Source of the DNA: Clostridiales bacterium
GTDB lineage: Bacteria > Bacillota > Clostridia > Saccharofermentanales > Saccharofermentanaceae
DNA length: 33,340 nt
Direction: 5' to 3'
Assembly: GCA_017527865.1 (NCBI GenBank)
Contig: JAFXPN010000025.1
Coordinates: forward strand, 1 to 33,340
Shown piece by piece: positions 17,666 to 25,211 of this stretch (its first letter is position 1; each line of letters opens with the position of its first letter). Below the pieces are notes generated by a model, which was given only the letters and a program-made list of their open reading frames with translations, had not been told where the DNA came from and made no database searches. Made by a program: the position numbers and the translations under genes.

Positions 17666-18481
17666 ATGAGACACAGGTCATTTATTAATCTCCCGGTATT
17701 GTTCATGGCCGCAGCGGCCGTTCTTTTTCTTGTGCACGGGACCGCCGGCGGATCTGCCATTCTTCAGAATGACCGTGGAAGCGCGGGCGATATCAGGGGG
17801 ACCACGATCATTGTCACTCTTCTTACCGATGAAGCGACATACAAGTGGGATCTTCAGGATGAGTCCGACCTTGCGAGGATCAGAACTGTGAACAGATATC
17901 TTGATATCGCATGTGATTATATCAGCCGGCAGGTGAGCGGTTACGGCGGAGAAGCCAAGTTCATCAATGATTTCTATACAAACAGCGATCTTATCTATCA
18001 TGTCAGTGTCGACCGGTCCATGGTGACGTACGAAGAATACTCTTTCAACGAGTCAGCCATATGGGATGTGATCGATGACATAGATGTTGATTCACTTAAG
18101 AGTAAATATGATGCCGATAACGTAGTATTTCTTGCTGTATTTAATACTGATGAGGCGTCATCTGCCATAACCTGCACGCGCAACTGGTACCCGGGAATGC
18201 CCAATGATAATGAGATCGTTTTCCTCTACTATGTTGATTACGGTCAGGTGAATCCGCCTGCTGTATATGCACATGAGATACTTCACACCTTCGCGGCGCC
18301 CGATCTTTACCAGACTGATGAAGACTTCGGGATCACCAGCGGGAACATCGCCGCTCTGCAGGAAAGATTTCCGAATGACATTATGCTCACCTGCAGTAAC
18401 CTTGAGACAGGTGAATATGTATACGACCGTATCACGAACGAGATAACCGAATTGACTGCCAAGTACATTGGCCTCACATAG
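17666..18481 (+). CDS. Putative exported HExxH metallopeptidase-like protein
   Basis: The 271-aa product opens with a basic tip (MRHR) and a hydrophobic stretch (about 8-28) that reads as a signal peptide or anchor. The striking motif is HEILHTFAAPDLY at 203-215: HExxH with an Asp six residues after the second His, which looks like a zinc site of the HExxHxxxxxD type. It is preceded by FLYYVDYG and PPAVYA. Family members with a similar arrangement are exported peptidases, but I cannot name this family. No ribosome site lies close to the ATG at 17666; ATG 17705 is another possible start but would shorten the signal. Peptidase activity is inferred from the motif alone. Confidence 0.68.
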   Translation: MRHRSFINLPVLFMAAAAVLFLVHGTAGGSAILQNDRGSAGDIRGTTIIVTLLTDEATYKWDLQDESDLARIRTVNRYLDIACDYISRQVSGYGGEAKFINDFYTNSDLIYHVSVDRSMVTYEEYSFNESAIWDVIDDIDVDSLKSKYDADNVVFLAVFNTDEASSAITCTRNWYPGMPNDNEIVFLYYVDYGQVNPPAVYAHEILHTFAAPDLYQTDEDFGITSGNIAALQERFPNDIMLTCSNLETGEYVYDRITNEITELTAKYIGLT

Positions 18482-18512
18482 GGATCAAGCCGGATGTGTA
18501 TTACGGAGAGTA

Positions 18513-18521
18513 TGGTAATAT
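18513..18521 (+). promoter_or_regulatory. Candidate extended -10 upstream of the 118-aa gene
   Basis: TGGTAATAT fits an extended -10 (TAATAT, 4 of 6 bases) with no clear -35. It lies 30 bases before the ATG, which has a strong AAGGAGG at 18536-18542. Confidence 0.3.
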
Positions 18522-18550
18522 AAAGGCATAATTCCAAGGAGGATAAGATC

Positions 18551-18907
18551 ATGATGTTCATAAAGGTTGGATTACATCTTATATCAGTCAAGGAAGGCGC
18601 TGTCTTCAATATCCAGCCGAACCCCAAGTTTGTCAGGAACGATGTGGAATACGGCGCCATACTGCTCGACGGCAACGTGATCGGTGTCTATCCGATGGAT
18701 CTGTCCGGCGACTATGCAAAAGACAATGTTTATGCGATGTTCAGAAATCTCAGCAAGCAGATAAGCGACGGCGCGAAGATGATCCAGCTTCCTATCGGAT
18801 ATAAGTTTAAGTCGATCGAAGAATTCGATGAGTTTAAGGCGATGATGAAGGATTACAGCAAGACTGAGATGGTCGACATCTTCTATAAAGCCATAGGCAA
18901 TGTCTGA
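18551..18907 (+). CDS. Hypothetical protein, 118 aa
   Basis: A strong AAGGAGG lies 8 bases before the first of two ATG codons. The protein has no signal or membrane span. Its first half is beta-like (FIKVGLHLISVKEGAVFNIQ, then YGAILLDGNVIGVYPMDLSG) and the second half helical (IEEFDEFKAMMKDYSKTEM). I do not recognise the family. It ends 9 bases before the response regulator gene, so it may belong to the same transcription unit and be functionally tied to the two-component system, but nothing in the sequence proves this. Confidence 0.6.
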   Translation: MMFIKVGLHLISVKEGAVFNIQPNPKFVRNDVEYGAILLDGNVIGVYPMDLSGDYAKDNVYAMFRNLSKQISDGAKMIQLPIGYKFKSIEEFDEFKAMMKDYSKTEMVDIFYKAIGNV

Positions 18908-18916
18908 TAATCCGTT

Positions 18917-19594
18917 ATGAGAATCTTACTCGCCGAAGACGAGAGATCGATGTCGCGCGCGCTGTGCGCGATACTTGAGAAGAATAACTATTCAGTCGAT
19001 GCCGTTTATGACGGCGAGGCGGCGCTACGCTATCTTCGTACGGGCGACTATGATGCCGCGATACTGGATGTCATGATGCCTCAAATGGACGGCATCGAGG
19101 TCCTTAAGGCGATCCGCAGGGACGGAAGCCTCATACCCGTTATCATGCTTACCGCGAAGTCGCAGATTGAAGATAAGATAGAAGGTCTGGACAGCGGCGC
19201 CAACGATTATCTTACGAAGCCCTTTGATTCGCAGGAGCTGCTCGCCAGGATCCGTGCGATGACACGTGTATCGACGGTTCAGGCCGATTCGGTATTAAGG
19301 TTCGGGAACATAACTCTCGACAGGACATCATGTGAACTTAAAGGCCCTGCGGGACAGGTGAAGCTGTCGGGAAAGGAATACCAGATGCTCGAGCTGCTGA
19401 TGCTTAATCCCGGGATGCCGATATCGGGGGACAGGCTTTTCGATAAGATATGGGGGCCTGATTCCGATTCGGACGTGAGCGTTGTTTGGACTTTTCTTTC
19501 CTATCTGCGCAAGAAACTCGAGAAAACAGGCGCAGACGTTAAGATAAAGGCCTCCCGTAATATCGGTTATACCCTGGAGAAGGCCGATGATTAG
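18917..19594 (+). CDS. OmpR/PhoB-family response regulator
   Basis: The 225-aa protein has a receiver domain (1-115) with acidic Glu7/Asp8, phosphoacceptor Asp51 (AILDVMMPQMDG), Thr79 (MLTAKS) and Lys101 (DYLTKPF), followed by a winged-helix DNA-binding domain (about 128-222; LSGKEYQMLELLMLNPG and VSVVWTFLSYLRKKLE). It overlaps the histidine kinase gene by 8 bases. No ribosome site lies before the ATG; GATAAT at 18906-18911 resembles a -10, so the start could be leaderless or depend on coupling to the upstream gene. Target genes are unknown. Confidence 0.93.
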   Translation: MRILLAEDERSMSRALCAILEKNNYSVDAVYDGEAALRYLRTGDYDAAILDVMMPQMDGIEVLKAIRRDGSLIPVIMLTAKSQIEDKIEGLDSGANDYLTKPFDSQELLARIRAMTRVSTVQADSVLRFGNITLDRTSCELKGPAGQVKLSGKEYQMLELLMLNPGMPISGDRLFDKIWGPDSDSDVSVVWTFLSYLRKKLEKTGADVKIKASRNIGYTLEKADD

Positions 19595-20762
19595 AAAACT
19601 GAGATTCAGATTTGCCCTTACGGTGATACTATCCTCGTTTCTGATACTTGTGGTCCTAATCGGTTCGATCAATATAGTCAACTACAGAAGGGTTGTCTCT
19701 GACAGTGACCTCGAACTGGATACGTTTACGCGGCCGACCGATATGCCGCTGATGCCCAGACCGAAGTCGAACATCTTTACTGCGGTCTACGGTAATGACG
19801 GGACTCTTATCGATAAGTTCACCACATGGAACAGCATGTATTCCGATCAGAATATGGAGGAGTATGCGGGTGAAGTCCTGAACGGAAACAAGGACCGCGG
19901 GTTCATCGGCGACTTCAGATATGCCCGTGAGAAAAACACTGAAGGTACTCTGATCGTCCTCGTTGACTGCGGTCCGGGACTTAATAATTTCAGGAATTTC
20001 TTAAGATCGAGCATACTGCTGTCGCTGGGGTGCATGATCATCGTAAGCGCTGCGGCGGTTATCGTGTCGGGCAGGGCGGTAAAGCCCGTGGCCGAGAGTT
20101 ATGAGAAACAGAGAAGATTCATAACGGACGCCGGACACGAGATAAGGACTCCGCTCGCGATCATCAATGCTGATGCCGATGTGATCCTGTCTGACGGGAA
20201 ATCCCAATGGGCCGAAGACATAAAGGATCAGGTTGAAAGGCTTACCGAACTTACCGACAGCCTCATAAGTCTGTCTAAGATGGAAGAGGGTCTGCCTGAA
20301 GCCGCCATGGAAAGAACGGATCTGTCAAAGATCGTCGATTCATCCTGCAGCGAGTTTGCGTCCATGTTCCTGACCGGCAGGAAGAACCTCGATAAGGACA
20401 TAGACGCCGGACTGTATATAAAAGGAGACAGCAGGTCGCTGAAAGAGCTTATGTCGATATTGCTCGATAACGCGCTCAAGTACTCTCCCGAAGGAGAGAC
20501 GACAACGGTCAGATTGAAGCAGTCTTCAAAGGGGATTGCGCTTGATGTTTCCAATAAGACATCTGATCAGATCACGCAGGATGATGCAAAGAATCTTTTC
20601 GAGAGATTTTACAGAGCGGATAAGTCCAGAAACGCGCATACCGGCGGCTACGGCATAGGTCTTTCGGTCGCACAGGCTATAGTCAATGCCCATAAGGGAC
20701 GGATATCAGCCGAACCTGCAGGATCTGCGCTGACGATCAAGGTAATCTTTCCGGAGGGGTAA
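19587..20762 (+). CDS. Sensor histidine kinase
   Basis: The 391-aa kinase has membrane segments at about 8-31 and 141-161 flanking an external sensor region of about 110 residues with no recognised fold. HAMP is short or absent. The phosphoacceptor is His184 in DAGHEIRTPL (181-190). The N box is LLDNALKYSPEG (292-303), the F box LFERFYRADKSR (337-348) and the G2 box GGYGIGLS (353-360). The usual DxGxG of the G1 box is replaced by SNKTSDQIT (322-330), a variant that occurs in some clostridial kinases. It pairs with the overlapping response regulator gene; the signal is unknown. Confidence 0.92.
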   Translation: MIRKLRFRFALTVILSSFLILVVLIGSINIVNYRRVVSDSDLELDTFTRPTDMPLMPRPKSNIFTAVYGNDGTLIDKFTTWNSMYSDQNMEEYAGEVLNGNKDRGFIGDFRYAREKNTEGTLIVLVDCGPGLNNFRNFLRSSILLSLGCMIIVSAAAVIVSGRAVKPVAESYEKQRRFITDAGHEIRTPLAIINADADVILSDGKSQWAEDIKDQVERLTELTDSLISLSKMEEGLPEAAMERTDLSKIVDSSCSEFASMFLTGRKNLDKDIDAGLYIKGDSRSLKELMSILLDNALKYSPEGETTTVRLKQSSKGIALDVSNKTSDQITQDDAKNLFERFYRADKSRNAHTGGYGIGLSVAQAIVNAHKGRISAEPAGSALTIKVIFPEG

Positions 20763-20763
20763 T

Positions 20764-21168
20764 ATGGATAAGGAAAAGACTCTTAATAAGATAACGGTTT
20801 TGGAAAGGGAGATCAGGCGGTGGAAGGAAAAGTCAGAGACGGATCCCGATCGGCAGAGCGCTGCTGCCGCCCGGCTTGATCTTAGGCGCGTTGAAAGAAA
20901 GTATAAGGATCTGCTGCTGGAACTGAGCGACCGGGATTGTGATGAGATCAGGAAGCTTGCTGCGGACAAGGGGATCGGACTGGACTTCTTCGATGAGCTT
21001 AATTGTTCCGAAACGGAAAAACAGCAGATAAGAGAGCAAAACGATAAAGCCGATAAAGAACTCGAGGAGTTATACAAAGCTCATCCCGAATTTCTGCGTG
21101 CGCTGCGTGAAGGAATTGCCGAGGATCTGAAAACTCTTAATGAAAAGATAGGGCCGGACCGGCTTTGA
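20764..21168 (+). CDS. Small coiled-coil protein of unknown function, 134 aa
   Basis: GGAGGGG lies 4-5 bases before the ATG, one base after the kinase stop, so it is surely translated with the two-component genes. The sequence is almost wholly charged and helical, with heptad-like stretches at 1-60 (ITVLEREIRRWKEK onward) and 80-130 (ETEKQQIREQNDKADKELEE). It has no signal, membrane span or catalytic motif. It may be an accessory or scaffold protein for the signalling pair, but this rests only on position. Confidence 0.6.
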   Translation: MDKEKTLNKITVLEREIRRWKEKSETDPDRQSAAAARLDLRRVERKYKDLLLELSDRDCDEIRKLAADKGIGLDFFDELNCSETEKQQIREQNDKADKELEELYKAHPEFLRALREGIAEDLKTLNEKIGPDRL

Positions 21169-21178
21169 CCGAAAGCGG

Positions 21179-21207
21179 TTGACACTGCACCGAACCGCGT
21201 TTATAAT
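21179..21207 (+). promoter_or_regulatory. Consensus promoter of the rpmH operon
   Basis: TTGACA (21179-21184) and TATAAT (21202-21207) are both perfect and 17 bases apart, the strongest promoter in the window. Transcription should begin near 21214, giving a leader of about 55 bases before rpmH. Confidence 0.88.
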
Positions 21208-21219
21208 CGTTAGGCTATT

Positions 21220-21243
21220 TATGCGAAAGTATGCGTATGCATA
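21220..21243 (+). repeat. TATGCG repeats in the rpmH leader
   Basis: TATGCG occurs at 21220-21225 and 21230-21235, exactly 10 bases apart, and is followed at once by the palindrome TATGCATA (21236-21243). The group lies just downstream of the predicted transcription start, where an operator or RNA element could act. No DnaA box (TTATCCACA type) is present here. Confidence 0.45.
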
Positions 21244-21268
21244 AGAAAGATATGGAGGAAATAAGGCT

Positions 21269-21403
21269 ATGAAGATGACATTCCAGCCTAAGAAGAGGCA
21301 GAGAGCCCAGGTTCACGGTTTCCGCGCAAGAATGGCAACAAGAGACGGCCGTGACGTTCTTAAGAGAAGAAGGCTCAAGGGCAGAAAGAAGCTCGCAGCG
21401 TAA
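21269..21403 (+). CDS. rpmH: 50S ribosomal protein L34
   Basis: This short frame encodes 44 aa: [18 protein letters not shown] at the start, then [20 protein letters not shown], with a basic tail. That is the full L34 sequence, one of the smallest large-subunit proteins, with the usual length of 44. It is preceded by GGAGG at 21254-21258 and by the strongest promoter in the window. rnpA follows, as in nearly all bacteria. A terminator hairpin begins within the stop codon. Confidence 0.97.
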   Translation: MKMTFQPKKRQRAQVHGFRARMATRDGRDVLKRRRLKGRKKLAA

Positions 21404-21426
21404 GGATCACGGCTGTGGTCCTTTTT
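21402..21426 (+). terminator. Rho-independent terminator/attenuator between rpmH and rnpA
   Basis: AAGGATCAC (21402-21410) pairs fully, with one G-T pair, with GTGGTCCTT (21415-21423) around GGCT, and a run of five T ends at 21426. The stem includes the last two bases of the rpmH stop codon. It would give a short rpmH mRNA with readthrough into rnpA, matching the different needs for L34 and RNase P protein. Confidence 0.82.
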
Positions 21427-21446
21427 CGTTTGTGTGAGGCCATTGA

Positions 21447-21854
21447 TTGAAAGCGCAGCCTTTAAGATTCAATTATGAATTCTCAAGGGTTTACAAAAGA
21501 GCCTCATTCGCAACGGGAAGATTACTGACAGTTCATGTCTTTCGTCGTCCCAAAGGATTAAAACATAACAATACACGCATACCCGAAGATCTTATCAGAG
21601 TAGGGTTCTGCGCCTCAAAGAAACACATGGGCGCAGTGGGCAGAAACAGAGCAAGACGCCTTATGCGCGAGGCATATCGACACCTCGAACCGCGTATACG
21701 CGAAGGAAATGATATTGTTATTACCATGAAGAATGTCGATGAGCTGCCGTCTTTTGCGGAAGTTGCAAAAGAGACGGAAGCTCTCCTGTCCGGACTTAAG
21801 GTCTTAGAAAACGGAGCTTGCGATGATGCGAAGAGCGATGATCAGCGCGGTTAA
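21447..21854 (+). CDS. rnpA: Ribonuclease P protein component
   Basis: The protein assists the RNase P RNA in trimming the 5' ends of tRNAs. Start is TTG at 21447, with GAGG 7 bases upstream. The 135-aa product has the RNR motif [15 protein letters not shown] (66-80), the phenylalanine-rich beginning [12 protein letters not shown], and [11 protein letters not shown]. Its last 20 or so residues are acidic and unlike most members; this tail lies where yidD starts in another frame (32-base overlap), so the tail may exist mainly because of that overlap. Confidence 0.94.
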   Translation: MKAQPLRFNYEFSRVYKRASFATGRLLTVHVFRRPKGLKHNNTRIPEDLIRVGFCASKKHMGAVGRNRARRLMREAYRHLEPRIREGNDIVITMKNVDELPSFAEVAKETEALLSGLKVLENGACDDAKSDDQRG

Positions 21855-22035
21855 GTTCTATCAGAAGAACATTTCCCCGGCAACGGGGCCGCATTGCAAA
21901 TATTGTCCTACCTGTTCCGAATACATGGTCGACAGTCTGGAAAAATACGGTGCCGTAAAAGGTCTTGCGAAGGGAGCGTGGCGGATACTGCGCTGCAATC
22001 CTTTCTCGAAAGGCGGATACGACCCGGTTCGTTAG
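21823..22035 (+). CDS. yidD: Membrane protein insertion efficiency factor YidD
   Basis: This 70-aa protein helps YidC-dependent membrane insertion. It has the family pattern: amphipathic N-terminus ([16 protein letters not shown]), [20 protein letters not shown] and [13 protein letters not shown]. It overlaps the end of rnpA by 32 bases and starts at one of two adjacent ATG codons (21823 or 21826), with GGAG upstream. yidC follows after 16 bases, the normal order. Confidence 0.95.
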   Translation: MMRRAMISAVKFYQKNISPATGPHCKYCPTCSEYMVDSLEKYGAVKGLAKGAWRILRCNPFSKGGYDPVR

Positions 22036-22051
22036 AATGGAGATATAGTAT

Positions 22052-23089
22052 ATGGGTTTTCTTATGACCCCCCTTTACAATTTTTTCGGATGGCTCACGC
22101 GTATCCTGTTTGCTTTCTTCGGCAACTACGGAATGGCCATCATCATGCTTACCGTTATCATCAGGCTTGCGCTTGTCCCGCTCAACTTAAAGTCCCAGAA
22201 GTCCATGATCAAGATGCAGGCACTCTCGAGCAAGAGCGCAGAACTGCAGCGCAAATACGGTGATGATAAGCAGAAGTATCAGGAAGAACTGATGAAGCTG
22301 CAGCAGGAGAACGGAGCCGGCGGACTGTCGGGATGCCTTCTTCCGCTCCTGCAGATATTCTTCATCTGGCCGATCTACCGTATAGTATCCGGACCGCTCA
22401 TCTACCTGTCGCAGGTGTCAAAAGAGAATGTTCAGGCGATGATAGATATGGCGCAGGAACAGGGAATTGCCGAGAATGCGGCCAGGTTTACGGTTGAGAA
22501 CCATATCAAGCTCATAGACATCCTTAACAGCAACAGTGATTTCCTGGCAGAATGCATCTCCAAGGGATTCATCAGAATGGGTCAGCTTCTCGACCTGAAC
22601 TTTATGGGAATTGATCTTACCCAGACTCCTGCATGGAATCCCGTAACGATCATCTCGGATCCTTTGACGTATATCCCTTTGCTGATCTTCCCTTTGCTCG
22701 TTATCCTGACAAGCATAATCTCGATGAGGATGGCAAACTGGCTTAAGCCCGGATACAAGGAGCAGAAGGAAGCCAAGGAAAGACAGAAGAACAATCCCGC
22801 AAGGGCAGGACAGGTTCAGCAGGATCAGGCTGAGATGACTGCCAAGATGATGACATGGATGATGCCCGCGCTTATGCTCGTAACGACATTCTCGCTGCCT
22901 GCCGCAATGGGTCTTTACTGGGTCGTCGGCGGTATTATGGGCATACTTACACAGCTGCTCACTTATTTCCTGTTTACAAAGCCTTATGAATTAAAGAAGG
23001 CCGAGATGGAGATAAAGAAGGCCGAGGTATTCAAGAAGAATTCTGCCGATAAAGACGAGAAACATAAGAAGAACAAGAAAAAGAAATAA
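22052..23089 (+). CDS. yidC: YidC/Oxa1/SpoIIIJ membrane protein insertase
   Basis: The 345-aa insertase helps place and fold membrane proteins, alone or with SecYEG. The conserved groove arginine is Arg38 in TVIIRLALVPL (34-44). A cytoplasmic coiled region (KSQKSMIKMQALSSKSAELQ onward) follows, then LLPLLQIFFIWPIYRI, a span near 210-230 (YIPLLIFPLLVILTSI) and a final pair around 270-310. The N-terminus has no lipobox Cys, unlike some SpoIIIJ proteins. The C-terminal tail is lysine-rich, the usual ribosome contact in Gram-positive YidC. GGAG lies about 9 bases upstream of ATG 22052. Confidence 0.95.
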   Translation: MGFLMTPLYNFFGWLTRILFAFFGNYGMAIIMLTVIIRLALVPLNLKSQKSMIKMQALSSKSAELQRKYGDDKQKYQEELMKLQQENGAGGLSGCLLPLLQIFFIWPIYRIVSGPLIYLSQVSKENVQAMIDMAQEQGIAENAARFTVENHIKLIDILNSNSDFLAECISKGFIRMGQLLDLNFMGIDLTQTPAWNPVTIISDPLTYIPLLIFPLLVILTSIISMRMANWLKPGYKEQKEAKERQKNNPARAGQVQQDQAEMTAKMMTWMMPALMLVTTFSLPAAMGLYWVVGGIMGILTQLLTYFLFTKPYELKKAEMEIKKAEVFKKNSADKDEKHKKNKKKK

Positions 23090-23121
23090 TAACGAGTAAT
23101 AAACCCGGAGGTTATTGATAT

Positions 23122-23793
23122 ATGCAAAAGTCAGTTGTAAAGACAGGAAATACCGTTGAGGAAGCCCGCCAGGCTGCATTGGAAGAACTCGGCGTATCCG
23201 AGGATCAGGCAACAGTCGAGATCCTGAGCGAGGCCGACGGCGCTGAAGTCAAGGTTACCGCAGATGTCGAAGAAGACGCGGAAGAGGAAGTCGTTTACTA
23301 CGGTGACGATGAGTCATACGAAGGCGATGACGTGAGCGAAGCCGAGGATGCGGCAGTCGCTTTTGTTGCCGAAGTTCTGTCGGGCATTGGGATCCACGGT
23401 AATATGGATTCTTACAAAGAGGATGATACCATCTATATCTCTGTCTCAGGCGGGGACTGCGGCGCTGCTATCGGCAGACACGGCGAGACTCTTGAGGCCA
23501 TTACATATATGACCAACCTCATAGCCAACAGACACAGTGAGGACAGAGTACATGTCCATCTTGATGTCGGCGGATACAGAAAGCACAGGGAGAGGATCAT
23601 CGAAGGACTTGCGGACCGGGCTGCATCGAAGGCGCTTCGCATCGGCAAGCCCGTTGCCATGGAACCCATGAATCCCGCAGAAAGAAGAATGGTTCACTCA
23701 TATCTTCAGAGCGTTGACGGAGTAACCACACACAGTGAGGGCGAGGATGCCGCAAGGCATGTCGTCGTTGCTCCGGAATCTTCAGAGGAGTAA
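23122..23793 (+). CDS. jag: Jag/KhpB RNA-binding protein
   Basis: The 223-aa protein has an N-terminal Jag domain (about 1-50), a long acidic linker (49-77), a KH domain with GAAIGRHGETL (114-124), and a C-terminal R3H domain with EPMNPAERRMVHSYL (181-195). Such proteins bind RNA and affect cell elongation and division with KhpA; the gene is almost always next to yidC. GGAGG lies 11 bases before the ATG, slightly far. The acidic linker is more extreme than in most relatives. Confidence 0.94.
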   Translation: MQKSVVKTGNTVEEARQAALEELGVSEDQATVEILSEADGAEVKVTADVEEDAEEEVVYYGDDESYEGDDVSEAEDAAVAFVAEVLSGIGIHGNMDSYKEDDTIYISVSGGDCGAAIGRHGETLEAITYMTNLIANRHSEDRVHVHLDVGGYRKHRERIIEGLADRAASKALRIGKPVAMEPMNPAERRMVHSYLQSVDGVTTHSEGEDAARHVVVAPESSEE

Positions 23794-23809
23794 AGGCTGA
23801 TATAGACAT

Positions 23810-25210
23810 ATGGAGCCGTTCTGTGCCTTGTCAACGCCTGCCGGACTGTCCGGCGTTGCAGTAATCAGGGCATCCGGAGACGGCGTGGCCTCGATAGTTT
23901 CAAGGACCGTAAAGGTCCTTCGCACGACGGGAGGACGCACAGACGCCGCGCTTACGGATCTTAAGGGTTATGAATCCTGCTACGGAAGGATCTTCGATCC
24001 CGCTGCGGGAAGAAGCATAGACGACGTGGTGATCACATTCTTTGAAGCTCCGCACTCTTATACAGGTGAAGAAATGATAGAGATCTCCTGCCACGGCGGT
24101 TCTGCCGTAAGGCAGGAGATCTTGCGCGTTATGTATGATCTCGGGATAAGGCCCGCGCAGCCGGGTGAATTTACAAAGACTGCATTTATCAACGGCAAGC
24201 TCGATCTTACGGAGGCTGAAGCCGTGATGAATGTTATCGCGGCGGATTCCTCACGCGCGCTCGAGGCTTCCAACACACAGCTTATGGGCAAGCTTTGCAG
24301 GAAGATAACCGAAGTCGAGGATCAGCTCTACGGGGCGCTTTCCCTGATCGAGATGATGATAGAATTTCCCGAGCATGATGATACTCCCGAGAATGCAGAC
24401 CGGATCACCGGCATCCTGAAGGATGCCCGCAGGAGCTTTTATGAACTTCACAAAAGTTTTGCGCAGGGCAGGCTTCTCACCGACCGCATGAAGGTCGCGA
24501 TACTGGGTCTGCCCAACAGCGGCAAGAGCACCCTGTTAAACTATCTTGCGGGATTTGACCGTGCCATTGTCACGGATGTTCCCGGGACGACAAGAGATAC
24601 TTTGGAATTCAATACGGAAGTTGAAGGAATCCCCGTTACGTTTGTCGATACGGCAGGGATAAGGCAGACGGATGATGAGATCGAGGCGATGGGAGTCAGA
24701 CTGTCGTGGATAGCGGCAAAGGAAGCCGATCTTGTGTTATATCTCGTCTCTCCTGAGGCTTCATGCAAAGAGGTCTGCGATGCGGTCCGGGGTATCGAAC
24801 CCGGTAAGGTCAGGGTCCTGTTCACCAAGAGCGATGAGGGAGAGAACCCCGCCGCGGATGAGATCACGGAGATCCTGAAAGAAGAAGGCATAACGGATTT
24901 CTCGTCAGTCTCGGTCAGGGAGCGGATCAATACGGAAGTCATCTCGAAGCTCGTAAGCGAGGCATACGACAGTGCAGGCGGGCTTAATTCAAGCGATATA
25001 ACGGTCCTATCCTCGCGTCACGACGTTCTCCTTAAGAGCGCGTGCGGCAAGCTCGATGAAGCGGTTGCCGTCCTAGAGGGAGGTCTCGGGGAGGACGTGT
25101 GCTCGCAGGTCATCAGATCCGCCCTCGATGATTCCGGACAGATCACGGGACGCGTGGTATCGGATGAGTTGGTGGATACGATCTTTTCGAAGTTCTGCAT
25201 AGGGAAATAA
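23810..25210 (+). CDS. mnmE: tRNA modification GTPase MnmE
   Basis: MnmE works with MnmG to make the cmnm5 modification at U34 of certain tRNAs. The 466 aa include an N-terminal folate-binding domain, a helical domain holding an inserted G domain with GLPNSGKS (233-240), DVPGTTRDTLE (256-266), DTAG (280-283) and TKSD as the G4 motif, and the C-terminal CIGK (463-466). The ribosome site is weak (AAAGG about 13 bases upstream). mnmG starts one base after the stop. Confidence 0.96.
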   Translation: MEPFCALSTPAGLSGVAVIRASGDGVASIVSRTVKVLRTTGGRTDAALTDLKGYESCYGRIFDPAAGRSIDDVVITFFEAPHSYTGEEMIEISCHGGSAVRQEILRVMYDLGIRPAQPGEFTKTAFINGKLDLTEAEAVMNVIAADSSRALEASNTQLMGKLCRKITEVEDQLYGALSLIEMMIEFPEHDDTPENADRITGILKDARRSFYELHKSFAQGRLLTDRMKVAILGLPNSGKSTLLNYLAGFDRAIVTDVPGTTRDTLEFNTEVEGIPVTFVDTAGIRQTDDEIEAMGVRLSWIAAKEADLVLYLVSPEASCKEVCDAVRGIEPGKVRVLFTKSDEGENPAADEITEILKEEGITDFSSVSVRERINTEVISKLVSEAYDSAGGLNSSDITVLSSRHDVLLKSACGKLDEAVAVLEGGLGEDVCSQVIRSALDDSGQITGRVVSDELVDTIFSKFCIGK

Positions 25211-25211
25211 T

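Noticed and set aside
21158..21179. Hairpin with bulge just before the rpmH promoter
   Set aside because: It has no T run and overlaps the -35 element, so I do not call it a terminator.
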